Assembly (NCBI GenBank): GCA_023145965.1
Contig: JAGLDC010000001.1
Span: forward strand, 1-34,844
Source: a bacterium
GTDB taxonomy: Bacteria > UBP14 > UBA6098
Reading direction: 5' to 3'
Length of the DNA: 34,844 nt
In this document: in pieces, positions 8,724 to 16,636 of the stretch
Layout of the letters: every line of letters starts with the position of its first letter
Numbering within the stretch: the first letter of the stretch is position 1
Notes under the pieces: model-generated
Databases searched by the model: none
What the model saw: the letters and a program-made list of their open reading frames with translations, nothing else
What the model was told of the DNA's origin: nothing
Made by a program: the position numbers and the translations under genes

Positions 8724-8749
8724 TTATAGATCAAAAATAGGAAGATTGA

Positions 8750-9160
8750 ATGAACAATATATTTACTAAAAAAGAAATAACGCTTTTGTTGTTCATTCTC
8801 GGTGGGCTTGCTTCCGGGTTTGTGATAGACAGCTTTCTCAAACAAGGAGAGAACAATTTCCCTGAACAACAAGCCCCTATTGAAGTTGTTGATGTCGATT
8901 CTTCGATGGTTGAAATGGTCGAAGAATTAACAAAAGCTGATATTATTAAACCGGAACCCTCCGGCCCCGTTGATATCAATCGAGCTTGCAAGGAGCAATT
9001 GCTTCATGTTAACTCGATAGGGCCGGTTCTCGCCGATAGGATTATCGAGGACCGAAAGGCAAATGGCCCATATCATAAACCGGAGGATTTGCTTAGAGTG
9101 AAAGGCATCGGCTCTGTAACTCTTAGTAAAATTAAACCACAGATTATTGTTGAACAATAA
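8750..9160 (+). CDS. ComEA-like helix-hairpin-helix protein
   Basis: Small protein of 136 residues with an N-terminal membrane anchor (about residues 8-27) and a C-terminal tandem helix-hairpin-helix domain (about 75-136). The HhH part shows the ComEA pattern: VDINRACKEQLLHVNSIGP, LADRIIEDRK, GPYHKPEDLLRVKGIG, and LSKIKPQI. ComEA is the periplasmic double-stranded-DNA receptor in natural transformation, pulling DNA through the pilus channel. The anchor-linker-HhH architecture fits that role. It is the first gene of a plus-strand cluster with a pseudopilin and PilM/PilN-like genes, which supports a DNA-uptake function, although ComEC and a secretin are not in view. HhH proteins also occur in other contexts, so function is inferred. 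Confidence 0.88.
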   Translation: MNNIFTKKEITLLLFILGGLASGFVIDSFLKQGENNFPEQQAPIEVVDVDSSMVEMVEELTKADIIKPEPSGPVDINRACKEQLLHVNSIGPVLADRIIEDRKANGPYHKPEDLLRVKGIGSVTLSKIKPQIIVEQ

Positions 9161-9176
9161 AACAACTGGAGGACTC

Positions 9177-9659
9177 GTGAACCACAAATCTGGGATTTCT
9201 CTTTTAGATGTTATCATCTTGATACTTATCGTCGGTGTAATTGCCGCATTGATCGTCCCAAAAATGAAAAAGAATGAAATAGAAGAAGCCGAAAAGGAAT
9301 GCCATGCGCGTATGGAAACACTGAATTCGGCTATGGTAGATTTCTTTTCGACCTATGGAGATACATCTCTCCTTCATGCTTCTGATGAACCTGCCGAACC
9401 GGAAACAACTGAGGTTGCTGAAGAGGACGCAAAGGATAATGAAAATGAAGAAGAGACTGTCGAAAAAGCCAAAGTCAGGCTATTCACAAACGATATCGAG
9501 CTTCTAAAGCCGTTTTTACCAGAGGATTTTATAGCCAAATGCCCAATCGACGGCAAGGAATATATTATTCATGCACGCGATTCTATCTTTTATTCGATTT
9601 CTTGTCCTAGCGGCCACGGGCAGGTTATCAAAGGGCAGTTTACTTGGGAAGAAGAATAG
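9177..9659 (+). CDS. type IV pilin-like/type II pseudopilin
   Basis: I start this at GTG 9177 because CTGGAGGA lies just upstream. An upstream ATG at 9147 overlaps the previous gene and would only lengthen the leader. From GTG the protein has a short basic leader ending in Gly (NHKSG), then ISLLDVIILILIVGVIAALI, the hydrophobic N-terminal helix of a prepilin. The helix then turns amphipathic and charged (KKNEIEEAEKECHAR), as in GspG/PilA proteins. Unusual points are Ile at +1 and Asp instead of the near-universal Glu at +5. A very acidic, Thr/Glu-rich segment lies at about mature residues 60-90. The C-terminal part carries two Cys-Pro motifs (KCPIDGKEY and SCPSGHG), seen in pseudopilin-like proteins. 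About 160 residues, probably processed by a prepilin peptidase encoded elsewhere. Confidence 0.82.
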   Translation: MNHKSGISLLDVIILILIVGVIAALIVPKMKKNEIEEAEKECHARMETLNSAMVDFFSTYGDTSLLHASDEPAEPETTEVAEEDAKDNENEEETVEKAKVRLFTNDIELLKPFLPEDFIAKCPIDGKEYIIHARDSIFYSISCPSGHGQVIKGQFTWEEE

Positions 9660-9695
9660 GAGTTCTAAACGGGAAAGAAGGCAAAAAATAATACC

Positions 9696-10727
9696 GTGTC
9701 GGATAAAAAAGATCTAAAAAAATCCAATAAGGATAAGCCCAAACCGGCGCTTAAAGCACCTCAGATTAATATACCAGAGGGTTTCGATCTTACTCACAAA
9801 CGAAACGCCTTAGGTATTTCAATCGAAGAGGATAGAATCATAGCTCTTCAAGCTCTGATTAGTGGAAAATCTATTTCTATTAGTTCGGCTGACGAAGAAA
9901 AATTTCAACCGGGAATCGTAAAAAATGGCCGTATTGAAAATCCTGCTGCAATAGTGACAGCCTTCAAAACCTTGAAAAAACGCGCTAAATTTAATGCGTA
10001 TGTGGCTAGTATAAATATCCCTTCCCACTTTTTTACACTGAAGGAATTCGATACACCAGAGGGCTATTTCGTCGAGGATAACGATAATCTTCAATGGGAG
10101 ATGGGACAGCATATAAATGATAATCCCGCTTCATATAAGATACGCTCGGTTCAGACTGGTGAGGGAAAAATCGGTCAAAAGATCCTTGCTGTCGCCTCTC
10201 GCACTGGTTTTCTTGATGAGAGGATGAGACTTCTTATTTCTTTAGGTTTATCGCCTTGTGCCATCGAACCGGATATTATTGCGGCTTATAATGCGCTGTC
10301 TGTTATATTCATCGATTATCCTAGCGATAAATTTTTAATTGTCGATATATCCGCGCCTTTCACGAGTTTCTGTATGGTTGTGAATGGCGATTTTATTCCG
10401 GGAGGGTTGTTCCATACACCTAAAGAAGTCATCTCGGGCGAGGATGGTGCATTCGAGTTGGCCCAAGTTATGACACAAGCCTTCAATAAGCATTTCGCTA
10501 TTCATGGATATGTCTTAGGCAAAAAAAGCCCGGAGATGCTTATTGCAAGTGGTTGTTACGCCGAAGCATATCTTGTTTCTCAAATGGGGAATTATATGAA
10601 TATGCAGGTTTTCGATACAGATCCATTTAAAAGTTCGTGGGTAGATATTTCTAAACTTAAAACAACTGTTCCATGGCCAAGATTGATTAAACCTTTTGGG
10701 ATGGCGATGAGATCGCCTTATGTCTAA
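9696..10727 (+). CDS. PilM-like actin-fold pilus assembly protein
   Basis: Protein of 343 residues with a GTG start. After a Lys/Pro-rich N-terminal tail (about residues 1-25) it shows the PilM pattern: LGISIEEDRIIALQALI, paired strands, VASINIPSHFFTLKEF, QWEMGQHI, a middle segment SLGLSPCAIEPDIIAAYNAL, then FLIVDISAPFTSFCMVVNGD, and a C-terminal LIKPFGMAMRSPY. PilM is a cytoplasmic actin-like protein that binds the N-terminal tail of PilN and links the inner-membrane alignment complex to the assembly motor. The gene overlaps the next one by 8 bp, and the next product is PilN-like, so the PilM-PilN pair is conserved in order. No assembly ATPase gene is in the window. Confidence 0.8.
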   Translation: MSDKKDLKKSNKDKPKPALKAPQINIPEGFDLTHKRNALGISIEEDRIIALQALISGKSISISSADEEKFQPGIVKNGRIENPAAIVTAFKTLKKRAKFNAYVASINIPSHFFTLKEFDTPEGYFVEDNDNLQWEMGQHINDNPASYKIRSVQTGEGKIGQKILAVASRTGFLDERMRLLISLGLSPCAIEPDIIAAYNALSVIFIDYPSDKFLIVDISAPFTSFCMVVNGDFIPGGLFHTPKEVISGEDGAFELAQVMTQAFNKHFAIHGYVLGKKSPEMLIASGCYAEAYLVSQMGNYMNMQVFDTDPFKSSWVDISKLKTTVPWPRLIKPFGMAMRSPYV

Positions 10728-11694
10728 GTTTCTTACAATAAAGCTTATCGAGCCTCAGGCCGCACCGATTCTTGTTGAACAGGAAGAAGGCAAGAAAAAG
10801 AATCGATGGATTATTATGGCTATAGCCGGCGTATTCGTTGTAGTCCTGGCGATATTTGCATGGAACTATCTTCCAAAGATTATACCAAAACTTGCTATGA
10901 AACACTATGCCCGTTCGGAGCAAACTCCGAGAATCGGGCATGGTAGTGATAAGGCAAGTAATAATCAAGGTGAAACCACACCGAGGATACCTCAGGATCA
11001 AAAACTTCCTGTAACCGAAAAACCTCCGGAAAAACCACAACCCCCAAAAAGACTGTTTCCGGAGTTAATGCCATGGCACCGAAGGACCTCGCCCTTAATC
11101 GAAATTATTAGGGCGGTTCAGGGGGATGTTTTCTCGATGACAACCGGTTCGGAAGGTGTGATATTTATCACTGGGGTTCTTCCTATGGATGTCGATATTC
11201 AGACTTCAAGCCCCATTTTTAGAACTAATGCAGTTATGATCGAGAATATAATCGATTTTAATATCGTCCGAGGAAAAACAGAATACATTCTCGGAGTTAA
11301 TTTGGCTCCCGTTTTATCGTATAGCGGTAGCGAAACTCCAATTCCGCCATATCTGCGCGGAGCTATACTTCGGGAGATCGATTCCCTCGCTAGAAGTTGC
11401 GGGCTTTCTTCCGTAAATACAATTGCGGTTGGAAGAGAGGAAATTGCAGGCGGAAGTCGCTATTTAATTGGAGTCAAGGGGATTGGAAGTTACAATAAGA
11501 TAAATGGTTTTGTTAAAGCTATCGAGAACTCGGGCAAAATGATAGAAATATCTCGATTCTCCCTCGATGGGATTAATGATAAACCTCTGATAGAGGATAC
11601 AATCAAAGCGGGTTTTATTATAAGAGCTTATGATATTAAAATATCACAAACAACAGCGCTCGTTAAAAACCCGGAAAAAACAGCTGTTTTATGA
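10720..11694 (+). CDS. PilN-like bitopic membrane protein
   Basis: Protein of 324 residues. A short cytoplasmic N-terminus (FLTIKLIEPQAAP) resembles the PilM-binding tail of PilN. It is followed by a basic patch (GKKKNRWI), one membrane helix (about 30-50) and a periplasmic region. That region has a Pro-rich linker (about 80-110) and a folded domain (about 115-320). The periplasmic part is longer than in typical PilN (near 200 residues) and might combine PilN and PilO roles; this is inference. The gene overlaps the PilM-like gene at its 5' end and shares an ATGA overlap with the large envelope gene downstream, indicating strict co-translation. The identification rests mainly on position and topology. 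Confidence 0.6.
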   Translation: MSKFLTIKLIEPQAAPILVEQEEGKKKNRWIIMAIAGVFVVVLAIFAWNYLPKIIPKLAMKHYARSEQTPRIGHGSDKASNNQGETTPRIPQDQKLPVTEKPPEKPQPPKRLFPELMPWHRRTSPLIEIIRAVQGDVFSMTTGSEGVIFITGVLPMDVDIQTSSPIFRTNAVMIENIIDFNIVRGKTEYILGVNLAPVLSYSGSETPIPPYLRGAILREIDSLARSCGLSSVNTIAVGREEIAGGSRYLIGVKGIGSYNKINGFVKAIENSGKMIEISRFSLDGINDKPLIEDTIKAGFIIRAYDIKISQTTALVKNPEKTAVL

Positions 11695-14492
11695 ATAGAG
11701 GCAATGGTTTTTATATAGTCATCTTGCTTCTTTTTTCCTTTGTTGCTATTTCAGAGCAAGTCGATATTGATTCGTCGGATAGCGGTTTTTTCCCTTATGA
11801 AAACAATATTTTGTTGGATGGAATGCCTGCAAATGGGATCGGTTCTTTTGCTATGCCGCAAAGACCCGCATTATTGAACCCCGCAGGGCTTGCCTCTGTT
11901 CCACAAACCCAAGTTGCTTGTGATTTTCAAAGATATTTTTGGGGCATTGGAGACAACCTGTCCTCGGGGAATATATTGTTTGTTCATCATGTCCTAAACC
12001 GAGGTTTTGGCGCTGGCATCGGAATATTCAATGGCGGAATGGTTTCTACCCAGTCCTATTCATTACACTATGCCCAGAGATTGGGTAGGGCGAGAAATCC
12101 TTTTATCGAAACGAATCGAATAGGTCTTTTTGGTGGTGTGACAGCACGTTTTCGTCGAAGAGCATATTCCGAGAATGATTTCCATTTAGGCGATTCGGGC
12201 GACCCATTGTTCATTGATGGGTATAGTTCTACTGCTTTTTCTTTTGGATTCGGTTTCGTTTACCGCAAACCGAGTTATTCTCTCCAGTTCTCCTGCGATG
12301 ACCTTAATCGTCCGAATTTTGCGCTGGAAGCCGGCGAAAAGGATAGGCTTCCGATGGAGTTACAAGTTGGAGGAGAGTTTTTCCTTCCTTGGGAGGGTAT
12401 CCGCATTGCGCCTTCTCTGAACTATCGTTCTGAATACGGTGATTTTGCGTCCGATATTGACCCAAACATAGCTGTTCGTAGGGATTTTATGGACGGCAAA
12501 CTCGAACTTGGCTTTTTTGCAGGAAGATGGGCTTTCGGGCTTGGGGCTAATTATTATCTAGATTTGAATACTGGACCCGGTGCGAGATATGAAATATCTC
12601 AACCACTGACTGGGATAGGTGTTCCATCGCATAGGGTTTCTGCTTCATACAGATTCCAACCACCACCGCCAGCATATCCTGATCTCACGGTCAAAAACAT
12701 CGAAATTGAGGGAAATCCAATAATCGATGCTTCACTTATTGCTCGTATAGAGGTTAGGAATAAAGGCATTAGAAACGCCGAAGATGTTCGAGTATCTCTG
12801 TTTTCTGATGGAAGGCAATATAAGACTCAACAGATTCAGACTATCAAGCCGGATGAAAATGGTATTATTGAATTCGAGTTAATTCGCGAAGTTTCGGGCG
12901 AGTTCGAGCTGCTAGCTCGTGCCGATGACTCTGGTAATTCATACTCCCAAATCGATGGCCATATTCTAGAACTTGACGAAACTAATAACGAATTGAAGAA
13001 AAGATTTTTCATTTATGACCGTCCTAAAGCCTCACTCGATATTGATCTTGAGCTCTTGAGGCTTACTCAAGAGATAATTATTACTGAGGACGAACCGGTA
13101 ATACCTATTGTATTTTTCGAGGCGGAATCCGCAGCTGTTGCCGAGAGATTCGATAACCTCATTTCCAATGTGGCTGAGCGAATGGTCGATAATCCAGATG
13201 CGGTTCTCTATTTAAGCGGTTATTATTCAACGGACGATCCTCAAGGTGAACAGGGGCAAATTCTTTCGAGCGAACGCGCGCGAAATGTGGCACATGCGAT
13301 AATTGAAGTCGAACCCGAATTAGCCGATAGGATAGAAATTTCGACAGAGCATAGAAGATCTCATGCCAGGGCCGAGAAGGAAAAATTTGAGGGAACACGT
13401 CTTGGAAAAAAATATACCGCAGAGGAGAACCGCCGGGTCGAAATGAGTGTCCAGCCAGGCGAACCTAACGAATGGTTTCTTAAATCTTATGCTTTAAACA
13501 GCCTCGACATGGAGGAACTTCAGAAGCGTTTATACGAGAATCCGCTTTTCGAGATAGTTGCTATTGCGCCCACTCTCGATTCAGCATATGCTATCGAGAG
13601 AGAACTAGCTAAGCTTGTTGGGCAGAGATTTGCTGGAAGAGTGTATTCTCGCGAGGATAAAGACGAGAACCCCAAGATTATTATCACTGCCAGTGGGATT
13701 CTTTATAAACCGAGGGCTTTTGAGATCCCTGATGAAGAACTCAAAATTGAACCCGGATATGGTGAAAGTAAATTTAATATTGAAACCGAGGGTGGAGGCA
13801 AAATTGTTGGATCGCGCCTTATAATAGAGAACAGCAGTGGAAAGACATACAGAGAATTCAGCGATAAAAAAGGCCTATTGAAAACAGTAACATGGGATTG
13901 GACTATACCCGGCGACGGTCTAGTCGACCCCTCAGATTGCTATATAGCTTATGCTAAGATTGTCGATGAATTTGATCAGGAGTCGGTTACAAAGCCAGAG
14001 ACTCTTACTGTAGAGCTCACAAATAGTAGAGATATATCTGGCCGTCTTATTCTGGTTCAATTTGCTTTTGCCGGTGCTTTTGGTGAACCTGATTATGCTT
14101 CTGTGAGAATGGAGCAATTGACGCGAGAAATAGTTGGGAAAGTCCAAAGAGATGGGTGGCTCGATGTTGTCATAGGCGGACACACCGATGTTGTTGGTGT
14201 CGAAACTGGGAATCTCAAGCTTTCACAGCGTCGTGCCGAGGAACAGTTTCTTACTTTTAAAGAATATATAATGAAGATTCTTAATATGGACACCGAAGGT
14301 CAACTCGAGTCATGGCTCGCAGAGAATAATTCAACTATGTCCGCTCGAGGTTATGGATCTTCGAGGTCATATGCTATCACGCGAGGCAAAGGCTCGGATT
14401 CTTATAAAATCATTCATGGTAATAATGATCTTCCTGAAGGCCGAATAATCAACCGGAGGGTCGAGGTCGAATTTACACCCAGGATAGAATGA
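11691..14492 (+). CDS. large envelope protein: PorV-like barrel, CARDB, two OmpA-like domains
   Basis: Protein of 933 residues with a signal peptide (about 1-22). Domains in order: a PorV/UPF0164-like beta-barrel region with the opening RPALLNPAGLASVP (about 35-325); a CARDB-like adhesion domain starting PDLTVKNIEIEGNP (about 330-450); a first OmpA-like domain (about 465-588, with LSSERARNVAHAI and ENRRVEMSV); a linker domain (about 590-685); an Ig-like segment (about 695-780); and a second OmpA-like domain (about 782-933, with GGHTDVVG, LSQRRAEEQ and NRRVEVEF). OmpA-like domains bind peptidoglycan, so the protein probably anchors an outer-membrane barrel to the cell wall at two sites. The gene directly follows and overlaps the PilN-like gene, in the position where pilO/pilQ often lie. 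No secretin domain is visible. Confidence 0.78.
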   Translation: MNRGNGFYIVILLLFSFVAISEQVDIDSSDSGFFPYENNILLDGMPANGIGSFAMPQRPALLNPAGLASVPQTQVACDFQRYFWGIGDNLSSGNILFVHHVLNRGFGAGIGIFNGGMVSTQSYSLHYAQRLGRARNPFIETNRIGLFGGVTARFRRRAYSENDFHLGDSGDPLFIDGYSSTAFSFGFGFVYRKPSYSLQFSCDDLNRPNFALEAGEKDRLPMELQVGGEFFLPWEGIRIAPSLNYRSEYGDFASDIDPNIAVRRDFMDGKLELGFFAGRWAFGLGANYYLDLNTGPGARYEISQPLTGIGVPSHRVSASYRFQPPPPAYPDLTVKNIEIEGNPIIDASLIARIEVRNKGIRNAEDVRVSLFSDGRQYKTQQIQTIKPDENGIIEFELIREVSGEFELLARADDSGNSYSQIDGHILELDETNNELKKRFFIYDRPKASLDIDLELLRLTQEIIITEDEPVIPIVFFEAESAAVAERFDNLISNVAERMVDNPDAVLYLSGYYSTDDPQGEQGQILSSERARNVAHAIIEVEPELADRIEISTEHRRSHARAEKEKFEGTRLGKKYTAEENRRVEMSVQPGEPNEWFLKSYALNSLDMEELQKRLYENPLFEIVAIAPTLDSAYAIERELAKLVGQRFAGRVYSREDKDENPKIIITASGILYKPRAFEIPDEELKIEPGYGESKFNIETEGGGKIVGSRLIIENSSGKTYREFSDKKGLLKTVTWDWTIPGDGLVDPSDCYIAYAKIVDEFDQESVTKPETLTVELTNSRDISGRLILVQFAFAGAFGEPDYASVRMEQLTREIVGKVQRDGWLDVVIGGHTDVVGVETGNLKLSQRRAEEQFLTFKEYIMKILNMDTEGQLESWLAENNSTMSARGYGSSRSYAITRGKGSDSYKIIHGNNDLPEGRIINRRVEVEFTPRIE

Positions 14493-14514
14493 TTTTTGCT
14501 TTTCTTTTTTTCCT

Positions 14515-14543
14515 TTGACAAAAGGAAATAATAACCTTATAAT
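14515..14543 (+). promoter_or_regulatory. consensus sigma70-type promoter for secDF
   Basis: A perfect TTGACA (14515-14520) and a perfect TATAAT (14538-14543) are separated by exactly 17 bp, in the gap between the large envelope gene and secD. The predicted transcription start is near 14550, giving a leader of about 70 nt ending in a strong AAGGAGGAG ribosome-binding site before ATG 14622. Such an exact match is rare by chance. Confidence 0.85.
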
Positions 14544-14621
14544 CGTGAATTCTTATGTTCGAGAGTGAGTTAACGCTTTGAATCGAATGATTTATAATAA
14601 TTTTAATATAAGGAGGAGAAC

Positions 14622-16619
14622 ATGCGCGGCGCGCAGGTTTGGAGAATGGTAGTCACGGTAGTTATCGTGATATTGTCACTGTATTTTCTCTATCCAACAC
14701 TCAGGCTTAACCTTTTAACAGAGGAAAATAAGCTGGAGCGTCCGGATATAGAGGAAAATCTTTCATCGAAATCAATTAAACTCGGGTTGGATCTTCAAGG
14801 TGGAATGCATCTTCTTATGGAACCAGACATGGTTAGTTTATTATCAGCTAAAGCTACAAAGCGCGATGGCAATTTTATTGGTGCGCTTCGTGAAACTGAG
14901 AGGCTATCTGATAATCAGAATAAGGATTTTATCGAAGTCCTACCAAGTGTCTTCAAAAGGGAAAAACTTGATATAGTTGAGTATTTCCCAAATTTAGGTG
15001 GTAGCGATAACGAGGTTCTTACAGCTATTTATCAGGAACGAGAAAAGGCTGTCGATGGTGCATTAGAAGTTATTCGTAGCCGCATCGATCAATTCGGCGT
15101 TGCCGAACCAATTATCCAGAAAGCCGGCAATGATAGAATAATCGTCGAGCTTCCGGGGATTCAAGATGCCGAACGGGCGCGTTCGCTCCTGAAAGAAACT
15201 GCTATTTTGCAGTTTCAATTGGTTCGTCGCGAAAAAGATGTTATTCAGACTGTCGAAAAAGTAGATGCTGTACTTGCTGCAGATCCACAGCTTCTCACTA
15301 TGGCATATCGTGCCGAAAATGAAGAAGAACTCGAGGCTATGGAGGCAACAGAAGAAACATCTGAACAGGCTGATATGACTGTATCCGAGGATAAAACAGA
15401 ACCTGAACCGGTTGTCGAAGAGGCTCCTTCGATGGATGAGCTAATAGCATCGGAAGAGGTAGTTGAAGAAGAGGTTGTTTCAACAAGCGATCTTTTTGAA
15501 GCAGATAGCACTTCCCCTATTCCAGATGAATTACCGTTTGGAGAGGAAGCCGCCGCGAGTGAGATTAGCAGGCCTTTTTCTGCTCATGTCGAGGTTATGG
15601 GCGATGTTATCATGGTTCCTCGAAGTGAATATGAGATAGTCAATCGAATTATTCAGATTCCCAGCGTGATAGACGCGCTTCCACATGGAAGTGTTCTAGT
15701 TTGGGCTGCTAAAGATGAAGTTGTTCGTGGCATTCAATATCGCGCTCTTTATCTATTAAGCGATAAGATAGAGATTGCTGGCGATAGGATCGAAAAGGCG
15801 AATTTCGGCTTTGGAAGCGGAACAGATCCGCGTGCGGCAGGTAAACCGGTTGTGAATCTTGGCTTTGATGCACAGGGAAGTAGAATATTTGCACAGGTTA
15901 CAGGTTCCAATATTGGAAGAAGACTTGCTATCGTTCTCAACGAGCGTGTGTATTCAGCCCCGAATATTAGAAGCAAGATAACCGGCGATGCTCAGATCAG
16001 CGGTATCACCGAGCTCGATGAGGCAAAGATGATAAGCATCGTGCTTCGGGCAGGTTCACTTCCAGTCCCGTTAAATATTAAGAGTGAGAGAACGGTTGGA
16101 CCTTCCCTCGGTGAAGACTCAATCCGCAAGGGTGTCATGGCAACGGTTGTAGGCGCGATTCTTGTAGCCTTGTTCATGATTATGTATTATAAAATGTCCG
16201 GTGTTATCGCCGATATTGCTCTTATTCTCAATTTAGTGGCTTTAATGGCTGGAATGGCGGCATTTCGGGCGACATTGACATTGCCCGGAATCGCGGGTAT
16301 AATCCTAACTATCGGTATGGCGGTCGATGCTAATGTGCTGATATTTGAGCGTATTCGAGAAGAGCTTAAATCAGGAAAGACTGTCAGAACTGCCATCGAT
16401 ACTGGTTATTCACGCGCATTTAAAACTATTGTCGATGCAAACCTCACTACTCTTATTACAGCCGCAATTCTTTATAATTTCGGAACAGGAGCTGTGAAGG
16501 GGTTTGCTGTGACGCTGTTTATGGGCATTATTATTAGTATGATCACCGCTATTGTTGTTACGAGGTTGATATTTGAATTCATTACTTCGAAACGACATAT
16601 CGAAAAGCTTTCTATATAA
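14622..16619 (+). CDS. secD: protein translocase subunit SecD
   Basis: SecD of 665 residues, the inner-membrane partner of SecF that uses the proton gradient to drive late steps of Sec export. It has an N-terminal helix (about 8-28), KLGLDLQGGMHLLME at the start of the P1 domain, and IRSRIDQFGVAEPIIQ. The P4/membrane part (LPVPLNIKSERTVGPSLGEDSIRKG) is followed by five more helices with the conserved IGMAVDANVLIFERIREEL, which holds the essential Asp in the membrane. It is longer than usual because of a highly acidic, low-complexity insertion at about residues 230-318 inside the P1 head. The start has a near-ideal AAGGAGGAG ribosome-binding site. secF follows after 17 bp. Confidence 0.97.
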   Translation: MRGAQVWRMVVTVVIVILSLYFLYPTLRLNLLTEENKLERPDIEENLSSKSIKLGLDLQGGMHLLMEPDMVSLLSAKATKRDGNFIGALRETERLSDNQNKDFIEVLPSVFKREKLDIVEYFPNLGGSDNEVLTAIYQEREKAVDGALEVIRSRIDQFGVAEPIIQKAGNDRIIVELPGIQDAERARSLLKETAILQFQLVRREKDVIQTVEKVDAVLAADPQLLTMAYRAENEEELEAMEATEETSEQADMTVSEDKTEPEPVVEEAPSMDELIASEEVVEEEVVSTSDLFEADSTSPIPDELPFGEEAAASEISRPFSAHVEVMGDVIMVPRSEYEIVNRIIQIPSVIDALPHGSVLVWAAKDEVVRGIQYRALYLLSDKIEIAGDRIEKANFGFGSGTDPRAAGKPVVNLGFDAQGSRIFAQVTGSNIGRRLAIVLNERVYSAPNIRSKITGDAQISGITELDEAKMISIVLRAGSLPVPLNIKSERTVGPSLGEDSIRKGVMATVVGAILVALFMIMYYKMSGVIADIALILNLVALMAGMAAFRATLTLPGIAGIILTIGMAVDANVLIFERIREELKSGKTVRTAIDTGYSRAFKTIVDANLTTLITAAILYNFGTGAVKGFAVTLFMGIIISMITAIVVTRLIFEFITSKRHIEKLSI

Positions 16620-16636
16620 AGGGTCAGGAGGTAGTT

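Noticed and set aside
15245-15511. Minus-strand Ser/Thr-rich open frame opposite SecD
   Set aside because: It is the antisense reading of the acidic SecD insertion, whose Glu/Asp codons read as Ser on the other strand.
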